A stretch of 64,000 bases of DNA, from assembly GCA_022496205.1 (NCBI GenBank), contig WTXD01000002.1, positions 806,001-870,000 of the forward strand, read 5' to 3'. The DNA comes from Gloeopeniophorella convolvens. Its lineage: Eukaryota; Basidiomycota; Agaricomycetes; Russulales. Numbering within the stretch: position 1 is the stretch's first letter; every line of letters starts with the position of its first letter. Below the pieces are notes generated by a model. The model searched no databases and had not been told where the DNA came from. It saw only the letters and a program-made list of their open reading frames with translations. The translations under genes and the position numbers were made by a program. Below, piece after piece: positions 45,601-57,268 of the stretch.

Positions 45601-46119
45601 GCATTCCTCCTGGAAGCAGAAACATGAGATCGAATGTGAATGGTCAAGTAACACACTTACTCTGTCGTCGTCTTTGGGAGGATGGGAAGGGCCGGGCGCA
45701 GGGGGGCGCGTGGTTGTAACCACTGCGGTGGTTGTGACGACAGTCGTAGCGGGCACGGTGACCGTGGTGGTCAACGTGCTGGGCGGAGGCCGCTCTCCTG
45801 GCTGATCCGGCTTGGCGTGGCTTTTGTGCTGAGAGCCGACGAACAAGCCGATGAAAATAGCGCTGATGAGCAGGAAGAGCAGGAGCAAGACAAGGAGGAT
45901 CTTGTTGAGGGCCGAAAGGGGTTCATGAAGGATGGAACCAAGTCTGTCTGTGAGAGAGGGAGAAGGGGAGGGGTGAGGGCCCCCGTTCTGAGGATGATTG
46001 TCCTCGAGAAGAGGGGCAGACTCTGCAAGTGACGGGGTAAGCTGACGGAGGCTGACGGAGGGTGAGAAAGCGGGAGACGGACCTTCATCTGTGGAGGGTC
46101 TTGCCTGCCTCTCAGGCAT
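42624..46119 (-). CDS. M13-family zinc metallopeptidase (neprilysin/endothelin-converting enzyme type)
   Basis: Type II membrane peptidase expected to cleave short extracellular or lumenal peptides. Starts [14 protein letters not shown] at 46119. A cytosolic tail precedes one membrane span ([20 protein letters not shown]) and a Thr/Val-rich stalk. The peptidase begins [18 protein letters not shown] and [10 protein letters not shown]. An insert rich in Asp (about 44690 and 45130) lies in the N-terminal lobe. The active site is [14 protein letters not shown] plus [16 protein letters not shown], so the HExxH motif is divided by an intron. Then follow [16 protein letters not shown] (third zinc ligand region), [15 protein letters not shown] and the end [14 protein letters not shown], with the family CxxW terminus. 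Stop at 42624. Many exons; not every join was checked. Confidence 0.9.
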
Positions 46120-46424
46120 GGCGAGAACCTTGCGTCAGGGAAAGAGGCAAGGTGTGTGAGAAAGAGAGGGAGAGCTATTGGCCGTGCGTGCGACGTGCGT
46201 ACGTGGGGATGGATGAATGCAGCAACAGAGCACGCAACATGCCCCGAGCCAAATCCCACCCGAGCGCCAACCGCGTCCGCGTCACTCGCTGTCCGGGACA
46301 CTCGGCCCGCTATGCGACCATGCCACGTGCTCGACGCGTCGAGACTCGCAGCCTCGGCACTCTCGGGACGGCCGCTCAGACGACCACTGCCAGTGGTTGC
46401 TCGGCTGCATTCCCTCCCTGTCGA
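46120..46424. promoter_or_regulatory. divergent upstream region of the M13 peptidase and MSS51 genes
   Basis: 305 nt between two divergent starts. The MSS51 frame is open through it but shows no protein-like conservation. Confidence 0.45.
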
Positions 46425-48120
46425 ATGCTCCTCGCACGCAATCCCGGCCTCCGTGCGGCTGCTCGCGCAAATCTACGCTACGCCCCTCGCTACGCTGTAC
46501 CTCAGCTCTACTCCAGGTCTCTATTCAACCTCTTTAAAAAGGCATCCGCAAAGCCGCAACCCCAACCCATTCTCTCTCAAGATGATCTCTTCCACCCCTT
46601 CTCCAATTCGCCCTTCCCTGCCATAGTAGCTAGAGGAGATGCCATCAAGTCTTTGGCTCCATGTCCTGTCTGTGCATCCCAACACGAGCACACACATGCC
46701 CACACCAAGGCTCAGCCCAGCGCCGTTGCTTTTGAATGCCCCGATTGCGGGTGGCCTACTCACTGCACCGAGGAGCATTGGCGTGCTGATACAGAGCATT
46801 CCAAATACTGCTCGCGCCTTCGTGAGGTGAACGAAGACGAGCATGACCTTCGGAGCGGCCGGAGACTTCGCGAATTCGAGCTCCCAGGTACGCGCTCTCT
46901 CTACTCCTGAACCTACACGGGCTTCATCCCATGACCCCAGGCCCGCAGGATACAGAGGCTGCTATATCGTTCGCCAACTGGGATGTGTTCTGGTACACGC
47001 GTAGTTTCCCGTCCATGGATGCCGAGCGTTCCCGAAGGCATGCCAGCAAGCTACTCACATATCCAATCACCATTGGATCCGTCATACACCAGTTTAGCGG
47101 GCTGACACTCAGCAATCAGAGGCTTACCCCAGAAGGTAGCCGTTCACTAGCTGGTGCGTCAATCAACGGCTCGGGTACCAGTCGTCCGGTGGGATTCACC
47201 GTTTGATCTCAGCTCTGCGGACAACACTGCACGGTCCTACGGGAACACCTGAGACTGAGGAGGCGTCCATTGACAAGCCTCAAATGCGGATATTCATCCT
47301 CGGTGCACGGGCGGAATCCTCGCTGCCTCCGCACGTTTGGGAACAGCTCACGCTGCTCTTCCCAGCGGCCCTCTTCCACCTCTACTTCATAGGTCCACAG
47401 GTTTCACTACCCAAACCTCCGAACGCTGGCACCAGTAGACCAGCGCCCAGTGCTGCTTCCTCGTCTGCCGAGGCGCCCCCGGGTCCTCAGGCAGAGGCAG
47501 CGACCGAGTCCGCGAATGCGGAAGAAAGCAAGCCCGAGGAGGAAAAACCAGTGTACCTGCCCAATGTCTACGAGCCACCAACGCCCGCCCCCATCGCCCG
47601 TCATAAGCGCGTGCGCTCGTCGATCGAGCGCTATGGCGTGCCGTCTTATACAGTGCCATACACGCCACAGCTCACGATCACCGGGATGCAGTGCAGCTAC
47701 CATGAAGTCCACGCGCAGTTCCAGGACACATTCGACCCGTATACTGACCTCTTCTTCCTCTTCTCGCCCGGGTTCGGTTTCCCGTCGCCGACCTCAACCT
47801 CCGAGACCACCGGCGAGCCCCTCCCGCAGATCGAGTCCCCAACGGAATGGGGTCCTGTGATCCCGCTCCTTCTAGCCACCAAGTGCCCCATCTTTGTGAC
47901 AGGCTTCTCTCCAGCAGACGTCGAGCGAGACATCAAGGCGATGTCCACCGCGCCGGGCGTGGCAGGCGAGTTCGACTGGGTGATCACGCCGGGCGAGAAT
48001 GCATTCGGGAGCGAGAAGTGGGAGGTAGCGGACTTTGACCCACGCGTGATGGTCAAGACGAACTGGGGCGTGTGGGGCATGCGGGGGAAGCGGAGGGATG
48101 TGCGCGAGCGCAGTATCTGA
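46425..48120 (+). CDS. MSS51: mitochondrial translation regulator Mss51-like protein
   Basis: In yeast, Mss51 activates translation of COX1 mRNA and couples it to cytochrome oxidase assembly. The start at 46425 gives an Arg/Ala-rich presequence (MLLARNPGLRAAARANLRY). The zinc finger reads CPVC ... HEHTHAHTK, then AFECPDCGWPTHCTEEHW and DTEHSKYC. After two introns come FANWDVFWYTRSFPSMD, SNQRLTPEGSRSL, IFILGARAESSLPP and WEQLTLLFP. The C-terminal half has TITGMQCSYHEV, DLFFLFSPGFGFPS, PLLLATKCPIFVTGFSPAD and ending residues WGVWGMRGKRRD. An Ala/Glu/Pro-rich insert at about 47420-47560 is likely disordered. Mss51 in yeast binds haem through CPx motifs near the N-terminus; the CPVC here could correspond. 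Confidence 0.88.
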
Positions 48121-48266
48121 GCAGGACGATGGCCGCGCTGTTTGGTGTAGAGACGCGTGACGCGCGCGTGATAGCTTTGATTACGTGAGACACGCGTCGC
48201 GTTGATTGAGAGTTTACTCACTCAATAGTGGCCATTGATCAAAATCCTAATTCACAACTCTCCTTC

Positions 48267-50721
48267 ATGGTCTTCATCCCGCCACCTCACCTAGCCTCTG
48301 CGTCCCGTCCATCGTATGCCGAAGCCTACAACAAGATCCTTGCAGCGCACAGGCGGTCGCCGCTCTCTGCCGCCTCGTCCGTCATCATCCTCGTCGCGCC
48401 CGATGTCGACGCGCTGTGCGCGGCCAAAATGTTCGCCGAACTATTCAAGCAAGACGACGTCATGCACCGAATCACACCATTATCCGGAATTGCAGACCTT
48501 GAACGCATGCGAGACGAACTCATAACTTACCCAGAAGTGCGTCTTCTGGGTGCCGGCTGACACGCGCGTGTTGACAGCGCGTTCTCAGTTGCACACCCTC
48601 ATCCTCCTGAACATCGGCTCTATTCTGGACCTGCCTTCTGCGGAGTGGTTTGGTGACTTCCCTCCAAAAGTTCACGTCCATGTCATCGACTCAGGCCGGC
48701 CACAGAACTTGTCTAGTCTGTTTGGTGCGGGTGACAGCGGCGAGCGTATCATCGTCTGGGACGATGGCGGTGCGGAGAACCTCGAAGAGGAGCAGAGAGC
48801 ATGGGTGACACTCGCTGTGAGTATAGCATGTCCTGTTGCCTTGCTTGCGCTTACACGGGTCGCTCCCCAAGTACGAGCCCGAACCGGATTCAGACGAAAG
48901 CTCAGATGACGATCTACCAGAAGACATGTCCGAGGGCTCGGGCGGTGAAGATGAAGACGGAGACGGCAGTCCGTCGCGCAAGCGGAGATCGGTGGGCGAG
49001 GGCAGCAAAACCCCGAGCAAACGCAGGCGTCTGGAACCAGATGTGAGGGCACCCCGGTGCAGCCACTCTTGGTCCTAACACCGCACACAGCGTCGACCTC
49101 GCGTATCGCGAGAAGAGCGCGACCAGCACCATGCACGACTAGACAAGCATTATATGTCCGGAACATGGTCGGGGCAGAGTGTGGCTGGTATCGTCTACCT
49201 CCTGGCTACCGCGCTCGAGCGCGTGGATAACGACCTCCTCTGGTATGTTTCTCGCTTTCGGCCCAGCTCTCCACGGTGCTCATTCGTAAAGGCTTGCAAT
49301 ACTCGGACTGACGAACCAGTACCTCCGATGTCGAATATCGCGGACAGAATACGACAAGTACCATTCCATCTACTACGACGAAGTCTCCCGCCTCAACCCA
49401 CCTCCACCCGCAAACGACACGCACGGCTTGGCCGCGCTCGGCCCCGACGACACGTCGCTGCGCACAACGGACGAACTCCGCTTCGAGCTGGTCCGGCATT
49501 GGACGCTGTACGACGCCATGTTCCACTCGAGCTACGTCGCGGGCAAGCTCGGCATTTGGAAAGAGCAGGGCCGAAAGCGGCTGACCGGCCTGCTCGCCAA
49601 GATGGGGTGCGCCGCGCGCCGTCCCCCGCCCGCCCTCTCTAGTTGACAACGACCGCAGGTTTTCGATCCCGCAGACGCAGCAGCCGTACTCACATATGGA
49701 CATGGACCTGAAGCGCCAGCTCCGGGACAAGCTCGACTCTATCGCACCCGAGTACGGCCTGATCGAGCTCTCGTACCCGTCCTTCGTGCGCTGCTACGGC
49801 TACCACATGCAGCCGCTCTCCGCCGCCGACGCCGTGGACGCGCTCAACGCGCTCCTGGACGCCGCGACGGGTGTGCGGATGGAGGTCGAGGTCGAAGGCG
49901 CGCGCAACGGCGGAGAGTGGTTCGGCGGCGGCCACGTCTGGCGCGCCGCCGGGCGCTGGGGCTCCTCGGACGCCAAAAGCAAAGCGGGCGGGCAAGAGCA
50001 AAGCGGTGCCGACCAGGAGGAGGACGATGCGGTGGCAGATGCGGACGCCGGGAAGGAGCGCGAGCCATGGCTCGTGCGGAACTTCTGGAACGCGTTCGAC
50101 GCGCTCGAAGAGTGAGCGCGGCGCGTTTCGGGATATTGTGGTGCAAGCGGACTGACTTTCTGGCTCCGCAGCGCGACGCGGCTGCGTGAGGCGATTCGCC
50201 TTGCGACGTCAGTCCGGCGGGCGATTATCCGGACGGGCTCTTCGATTATCGACAAGAACGACATCCGGATGATCAAGGGACACCACGTTGTGCAGCTGAG
50301 GCAGGGGCCCGATCTGGCTTTATTCACCCACCCCGGCGTGCTCTTCCAACTTGGGCTTTGGCTTGCAGAAGTCCTGCGCGATCGCGTCAGCGGCGTCAAC
50401 GTCAGCCGGCGGAATAAGAAGAAGAGCCTGCCGCTCATCCTTGCCTGTTTGAACGAGCAGGATCGCACGTATGTCGTCATCGGCATGAACGAGAGCCTGG
50501 ACTTTGGAGATGTCAGGAAAAAGTATGTCCTGCCCCCCGTTCAAGGAGTCCCATAACTCTAACGGTATGACAGCGAGTTTGGCCTTGTATTCCTGGACGC
50601 AAAGGAGGATTCTGGCGCGCGCACCCGGCACGGCTCGTTCGACACCAATATTTTGGAGGTGCATGAGGCAGATTTTGAAAAGTTTATTGCGGAGGTCTAT
50701 CGGGCGAAAGACAAGTATTGA
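48267..50721 (+). CDS. CDC45: DNA replication initiation protein Cdc45
   Basis: Component of the CMG helicase with MCM2-7 and GINS. Starts MVFIPPPHLASASRPSYAEAY at 48267. The DHH-like N-terminal part has SSVIILVAPDVDALCAAKMF, DVMHRITPLSG, TLILLNIGSILDLP and VHVIDSGRPQNLSSLFG, then an acidic stretch (SDESSDDDLPEDMSEGSG) and a basic nuclear-type patch. Later: GTWSGQSVAGIVYLLATALE, HSIYYDEVSRLNP, LRFELVRHWTLYDAMFHS, YVAGKLGIWKEQGRKRLTGL, LIELSYPSFVRCYGYHM, WLVRNFWNAFDALE, CLNEQDRTYVVIGMNES and FDTNILEVHEADFEKFI, ending RAKDKY. The C-terminal region holds an extra Gly/Glu/Ala-rich insert at about 49910-50070. It follows MSS51 by 146 nt in the same direction. Confidence 0.94.
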
Positions 50722-50802
50722 TACCACACCCCTAATCTTGTAACTGTATCGAGTAGAGTCCCGACATGCCACCCTGATGACGCTCCAGATCGGAGGCAAC
50801 GA

Positions 50803-52248
50803 TCAATCTGACGAACCCCACCCAAAGAAATGGAACCCCATTCCATGGCTGTCGTGTATGAGTTTGAGATCGAGGGTAGCCAGAGCGTACTGCAAAGAAA
50901 CGCACCCTCCTTCGGAATGTCTCGAGAAATAGTCAAAGTCCACGTTGACTGCCATTGCCAAGACCAACTGTGATTGGGGTGAGTTCAAAAGGCAACACGC
51001 GTCGACAGATTGGCTTACCGCCCGTTCCTGAAGTGTGAGTTCCCGAATTACACATGACTCCTTCGGGACCGTGTCCTCAACGGGTGGCGGCAACGGCGTG
51101 AAGTTTACCGAGTATTGTCCTGAGAACGATCGCTCAGCACCGGACGGCTGTTTGCAAGTGAGGTGCATTATTTGCCTGTATCAGTAAATATTTCGCGGCC
51201 AAACCCACGGAAGGCACGATTGATGCTCGCTAGCTCCTCGCCTTGGGAGCCACGAAGCGTGAAATGCCACGCCCAAAAGCCCTCGTCGATTCTGGAGAAT
51301 TGAGTAAAATGTTCTGGACCAGGCTCGGGCTGTGCTTCGCTAGATTTGGACAATATGCGCTCTGACTGAACTCTAGCGAGGTGTGAGTTTGCCAAATGCC
51401 AAGCTAACCAATACTTGCTGCCTACCTGAGAAAGAGGTCGTAGCGCCGGCGCCAGAGATGCCAGCGTTGCTGAGCTTCTGCAAATGTGTCCAGGACAGGT
51501 TCTCCGCCAGGGGTATACTCGTGCCAATCTTTGAGGCCTTGCACATACATGCGAGAATTTATCCACGCAAACGGTCTCCGAATCTAAGGCAGTGAACACA
51601 CGGGGAGGTCAAAAGGCGCCGGAGCCCGTACCCAGAGAATAGGAGTCCCATCGCGGTCCATGATTACAGCACGGAACGGTCTGTGCGTTCGGAAGAGCTG
51701 ACGAGAGAATGATGCCAATAGTCCGCGAGGCTCTTCAGCAATAAAGCCAAGCGGCTCGCCAGCCTCGTTCGCTATGTTTCATGAGCAGACATGCAAAAGA
51801 ACGGCAGTGCAGCACCGACATATCACGTATTTTTTTGTCTGTTCGAAACCGATGAACATATTGAGCATCTCTAGCTGTCTGGAGCGCCGAGAGTGAGCGG
51901 GGCAGCGGACGAGTCGGGCTATTGAACCAACCGAGTGACGACAAGGCTGTTGTTCTGAAGGAGCCTCCTCAAGCCGTGCTCGGGATCAGAGACAGGGGAA
52001 CGTTGGCCTTCCCCCCACAGATGTGATTGCTGACTCTCGGGTGATTCAACGTCTAGTGGGGGTGGCTGAGACAGATGGTCATGGTCGTTCTGTGGACGTG
52101 CGCGCGGAGTGATCGGACGCGGTCTGGCCCTTCCACCAGACGGCGCGCCTTTGTCTGGAAATCTCGACAGTGCGAACAATCTGAGAGGTGGTGTGCGCGC
52201 ATGGTTCACGAGCCCTATCCCACAGCGGGCGCGGAGAATGAAGGACAT
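50803..52248 (-). CDS. mitochondrial phospholipid scramblase-like protein (yeast Aim25 type)
   Basis: Scramblase-fold membrane-associated protein; the yeast relative Aim25 is mitochondrial. ATG 52248 (MSFILRARCGIGLVNHART) gives a basic, hydroxylated presequence-like start. Then a Pro-rich stretch, the beta-barrel core LEMLNMFIGFEQTKKYVIS, NEAGEPLGFIAEEPRGL, SRQLFRTHRPFRAVIMDRDG, FTQFSRIDEGFWAWHFTLRG, SINRAFRGFGREIFTDTG, LTLQERA and LAMAVNVDFDYFSRHSEGG, ending MGFHFFGWGSSD. Joins that fix the frame are the tgtcgg donor in KYVIS and the short last exon starting just after gacag (50850 region). It shares a 235-nt divergent promoter with mitochondrial IF-2, which fits a mitochondrial role. Confidence 0.87.
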
Positions 52249-52483
52249 GGCTTGTAGGCAAGACGCGCCCCGGAGCGAGACGGACCGCGGCGAACGCCTG
52301 GTAGGTTTCCGTTCCGAGGCCGCCGATTTGACTTGCACCCGAGCGCCTCCGAGCGCTCAGCAGCTCTCATCGACGCTTGTCGACTGCCAACGGGCCACGC
52401 TTTCTCCCCACGCATAGACTTCCTCTTTCTTTTCATGTTATCTCTCTCTACCTAAACTTTATCGTCTTAATCTCGTCGCGTCC
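52249..52483. promoter_or_regulatory. bidirectional promoter between the scramblase and mitochondrial IF-2 genes
   Basis: 235 nt between divergent starts, with a CT-rich leader before 52484. Both products are expected in mitochondria. Confidence 0.5.
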
Positions 52484-55455
52484 ATGCATCAGCGTTCACG
52501 ACCCGTTCTGTTGCGGCTCAGGGAGCCCGCGCAACTCCGCACTGCTGCAACCGCTGCAAAACCAGCCGTGCGTTGGCACACCCGTATCACATCCTGATCC
52601 TGCTAACCTCAAGCCAGAGGCTTCCCTCACGGAATTGGGAGGCTCCTCCAACGCTGTCGGATGCTGAGACCTCACTTCCCAGCCTGGGCAAATGGGGACG
52701 CCCGGATGGTCTCCCTCAACGCTTATCTTCTAGGGCGCCTCCTACCACCAAGTTCAATGGTAGATCAGGCAGAGTGTCCGATAACACCCCGTCCCGAGAC
52801 TTAGAGGGCACCCGACCCGAGTCGTCACGCGCGGCCTCCTCTAAGTGGAGGAGACCCATATCTTTCCCCATGCTCCCTGTTGGCTCCGAAGCTGCCTCTC
52901 GCACCTTCTCTCGTGATCCTCTCCCTCATTTGACAAAGCCCGCCGGACAAGGATTCTTTCCTCAGCAGCCTAGTCAACGCGCTCCTCGTCCTTCCGAACA
53001 CACTCCCCCCTCGTCGGGAGTTACTCTAGTTGAGGAGAGCTTTGACGAGCCACCACACTCCGACTATGCCCATGGAGGGTGGAAGGAACACAATTTCAGG
53101 CGTTCCAAGGTCGCATTCAAGGAGCGCGGGTCGTTGAAGCGCGCGTACAAGGCGGAGACCCCCTCTCGGGATCATAACCGAGATAAGCCCTCGACGCCTC
53201 GCGCCCAGGCCGCAAAGCCCAAAACAGCCCCGAGAACTTTCAGGAAGGCCAAACCCGACGTCTTCATTCCTAGCATCATCTCGGTAGGAAACCTTGCTAG
53301 AGTTCTCAATGTTACGCTTGGTAGGCCATACTTCGCGCTACATCCATTTCATACTTGAACCAACCATATCACCAGCTAGACTACAGCGAAAAATGAGAGA
53401 GGCGGGAATGGGCGACGATGCTTCTTACGATCATGGTATTCTAAACTTGCGAAATGCTTGCGCGCAGCTTTAATGCAACTTAACAGTACTGACCTCGGAA
53501 TATGCCGCCCTCCTGGCTGAGGAGTTCCACCGCAACCCAGTGGTCAACGACGAAGCCGCATTTGACCTTTTTCCCCCGTGAGCTTTTCATCGGCGGCGAT
53601 AATAATCACATCTGATCACCGTTCACCTTGCAGACTTCCACCCCCGGACACCTCGGCGTTACCACTGAGACCGCCAATCGTCACTATCATGGGGCATGTC
53701 GACCACGGTAAGACAACACTGCTGGATACCCTTCGCTCTGCTTCTGTGGCAAAGGGTGAAGCAGGGGGCATAACCCAGCACATTGGTGCCTTTTCAGTCC
53801 CTGTCCCAAACAGCACCAGCGGCGGTCTCGAGAAGATCACATTCTTAGACACACCCGGGCATGCAGCATTCTCTGCGATGCGTGCTCGTGGCGCCGACGT
53901 AACCGATATTGTCGTCTTAGTCGTGGCGGCCGACGATGGCGTCCGCCCTCAGACCAAGGAAGTCATCCAACTTGTTCAAAAAGATCCGAACGTTCAACTT
54001 ATAGTCGCCATCAACAAAGTGGACAAGCCCGGAATCGATATTGTAAGTCCCGAATCGTATTTCTGTTCTGCTTCCAACGCCTATCGGACAGAACAACGTG
54101 CATCTCTCACTTATGGCCGAAGGCATCCAGCTCGAGGCCATGGGCGGTGACATACCTTCGGTAGAAGTCTCAGGTCTGACAGGGAAAGGGCTCGATCAAC
54201 TCGTAGAGACCATCTCTGCCGTTGCGGAGATGCAGGACCTTCGTGCTGATCGTGCGGGTCAAGTTCACGGTCATATCATTGAGTCGAAAATGCAGAAGGG
54301 CCTCGGGTGAGTGGCATCTCGTTAGCGCTCACTGTTATCGTCAACTATTATGTGCAGGCCTGTCGCTACAGTCCTCCTACTGCGTGGCTCTCTCAAACCC
54401 GGTGCTCACTTGATCGCTGGCACGACGCATGCTAAAGTCCGTCTTATGACCGATTCCAACGGCGCCTCTGTCAAGATCGCTGGACCCGGCGTGGCGGTTA
54501 CTGTGTCGGGCTGGAAGGATCTTCCAGGCGCTGGAGACGAGGTTCTCGAAGGTGCAGAGCAGGATGTCAAGAAGGCAGTCGCTAACCGACTACGCAAGGC
54601 GGAACAAGAAGCGATGCTGGTTGACATCGATGCGATCAATACTCAGCGCCGGCTGGATCGCGAGGAGAGAGAACGAGAGAACAGTGACGATCGTGACATC
54701 ACCTCAGAGGCAGGTCAGCCGAAAGAGCTTAAGCTTATCATCAAAGGAGATGTAAGCGGAAGCGTGGAGGCGCTAATCGGTGCGCTTGAACACATCGGGA
54801 ACGACCAAGCACGCGTCAAGATCGTTGACACCGGCGTTGGCGAGGTGACAGACTCTGACATCCTCTTGGCGAAGACATCTGGAGGTGAGGCTCACAATCT
54901 CACTCGCGTCTTGTGCAGGAAATGACTGGTTATCTGCCACAGGCATGATTGTTGCATTCTCCGTCCCCGTCCCTCGGAGCGCCACCGCCGCTGCCAATAC
55001 ACATGGCATTCCCGTCCTCTCTTCGAAGATAATCTACCAAGTGATCGAAGGCGTCACCAAGCATGTAGCCGACTTACTTCCTCCCGCTTACGAAAAGCGC
55101 GTCTCTGGGGAGGCTTCTGTGCTCCAAATTTTCGAGATAAAGCTCTCGGGAGGTCGCACAAAGGCTATTGCTGGTTGTCGCGTCACCAAAGGTATCGTGG
55201 ATAAGAGCAAGAAAGTCCAGGTTTTGAGGAACGGAGAGGTAGTCCATGAAGGTATGTTCCGCGCACCCCGCAACGCAGCACGTTGTTGAATCGCTGTTGC
55301 CAGGCCGGCTAGACACCTTCAAGCACATGAAGGCTGACATTACTGAGGCATCTAAGGGAACCGAGTGCGGCATCGGCATGGAGCGCTTTGATGGCCTCAA
55401 GAAAGACGATGTCATTCAGGTATATAGCGACATAGAGCTTCCTAAAGTACTGTAG
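52484..55455 (+). CDS. IFM1: mitochondrial translation initiation factor IF-2
   Basis: GTPase that brings initiator tRNA to the mitochondrial small ribosomal subunit. Exon 1 (52484-52567) encodes an Arg/Ala-rich presequence, [18 protein letters not shown]. The intron after it has donor gtgcgt and a clear ctaac branch site, and exon 2 starts at 52618. A basic Ser/Pro-rich N-terminal region follows, then the IF2 N-domain ([13 protein letters not shown] ... [13 protein letters not shown]). The G domain has [46 protein letters not shown] and AINKVDKPG. Domains II-IV show [38 protein letters not shown] and [20 protein letters not shown], ending [20 protein letters not shown]. Stop 55453-55455, convergent with the CHORD gene 72 nt away. 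Confidence 0.93.
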
Positions 55456-55527
55456 ACAGCTTAGACGTGCATTACACTTCCATAATTCCTCCCTCTGGAA
55501 ATCTGTGTATGCGTCCCGCGTGTGTGC

Positions 55528-56969
55528 TCAGGACGTGTGGCTGCGACTGTTCTGTTCGTCTAGTACAAGTGCCTTCGCACCGACTGTTCCCGTCCGCCCT
55601 GTCACTCCGAACGTGAAACTTACTGGTCCCAAGTCACGATCGGTCTTTTCCAGCAACGTCCAGCTCCGACCGTCGAGTTTCTTCAGCTTAACTTCGACCT
55701 GCGGAGCACTTAGGAACGCCGGGGTCTAGATACTGATGGAAAGGTCACTAACCTTCGTGCCGAACACCGTGTAGGATGATGCCGATGGGTCGACAGGTCC
55801 GAATAGCTGTACGGACCGGGTGAATCGCTTCGACCCCGGCAAGTAGAGGTCGAGGTGTATCTGCACGGATGTTATTATTGAAAGGTTGCTGGAGGTCGCC
55901 AGATGTTACCTCATTCTCCTCAATTTTGATCGTGCTCCGAGTCTTGTCAGTCTGTTTGGCAAACACTGTAACGTGCACTGTACTTGGTGTTTGATAGTGA
56001 TCAATCCGGCAGTTGACGATCTCCTCCGTCTGAAGCAACGTATGAACGCCACGTCAGCGCGCAGCTCAGGCCATACGGTACATCCCACGCATCACGTACG
56101 TTCCCCTTCGACTTGCGCACGAAAAGGTGCCGCCCTTGTGTACAGCCTTCGATTTTCAGGAATTCATCAAACTCGAGCACGCGGCGTTTACAACAGAAGT
56201 AGCCCTGTATCAGAAGGATCGACCAGGTCAACTCAGACAATTCCCAGCCACGTTAAAAAGAACTACCTTGCTGCCCTCGTGGAAAACGGGCTTTCGGGTG
56301 GCATGTTTCAGAACGGTATGTCGCGCGTAAAACAGGCGTTCTCACCGCTCCAGAATGATAGACGCACTTGGTCCCTGGCCCATCACCGGTCCGGTTCTCC
56401 TCGTTGCTGACGAAAGTAATTTTACACCCCGCGTGCTTGCAGGCAGTACCCGGTGGAACGACTGCATCGAGATCTTCCTCTTCTCTCTCAGGTTCAATCG
56501 GGGGTGGTGGTGGAGTCACGGGGCCAGCGGGTGGCCTTTGAGGTTGAACGCGGGCAGGGGTCGTGTACACTTCCTTTCCATCCGCCGACTCGGTCAACTT
56601 GACGGAGCTGCTGGCCGTCGCCGGCTTCGCGAAAGGTTCAGCCTTCGGGGCATCTGCGGAGTGCACGCCGCGCGTGCATCCCTAACGAATGTACATGTAT
56701 ATCCGAGGATAAGAGGAGGCCATTGGGATTTACTCACAGCGATAGCCATGAATTCATCAAAGTCCAAGACGGGCTTATTAACCGTATGACAACAAGACCA
56801 AGACTTGAGTCCTTCGTGGAAGACCTGTCGCCTGGCGTGGTCAGATGGGGACGGGAGAGCGCCAATGCGGGGGGCTTACCGGAGCGCCAGGGTGGTAAAT
56901 ACAGACTTCCTCCGCATTACCTGTAGGATCGAAGTCCTTGCCGCAACCCTTGTGAGAGCATCGGACCAT
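55528..56969 (-). CDS. CHORD and CS domain protein (Chp1/morgana type, HSP90 co-chaperone)
   Basis: Starts MVRCSHKGCGKDFDPT at 56969, the first Cys/His-rich CHORD. It continues GLKSWSCCHTVNKPVLDFDE and FMAI-GCTR over introns. A linker rich in Pro, Ala and Glu leads to the second CHORD (ACKHAGCKITFVSNEE, CVYHSGAPIFHEGSKGYFCC, VLEFDEFLKIEGCTQGRH). The CS (p23-like) domain follows: NCRIDHYQTPSTVHVTVFAK, KIEENEIHLDLYLPGSKRF, FGPVDPSASSYTVFGTKVEV and KLKKLDGRSWTLLEKTDRD. It ends VGAKALVLDEQNSRSHTS. CHORD-CS proteins bind HSP90 and work with Sgt1/Rar1-type factors. The domain order and zinc ligands are complete. Confidence 0.9.
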
Positions 56970-57268
56970 GCTGGCGATTGGTTTTATTTTCTGGACACGC
57001 ACACAGAAAGCGCACAAAAGGGGTGGTTGTTCCTGAGGAGATGTTGTGGTTGATAACGAGAAAGCGAGGGCAACGAGACTGCCGGGACCTGCTCAAGCAT
57101 CCGAACGGGCCGGTTAACACACAAAATTTGATATTCCTCATGCTGTTAATTAATTTATTCAAGCCGGTCTAATCTGATATATAGTGTATCTAGATAGTTC
57201 TTGTCCCCTCAGAGGGACTGAAGGGTATGCGCACTACTGCCAGACTCAGCGTATGGTGTAGCAGTCCG

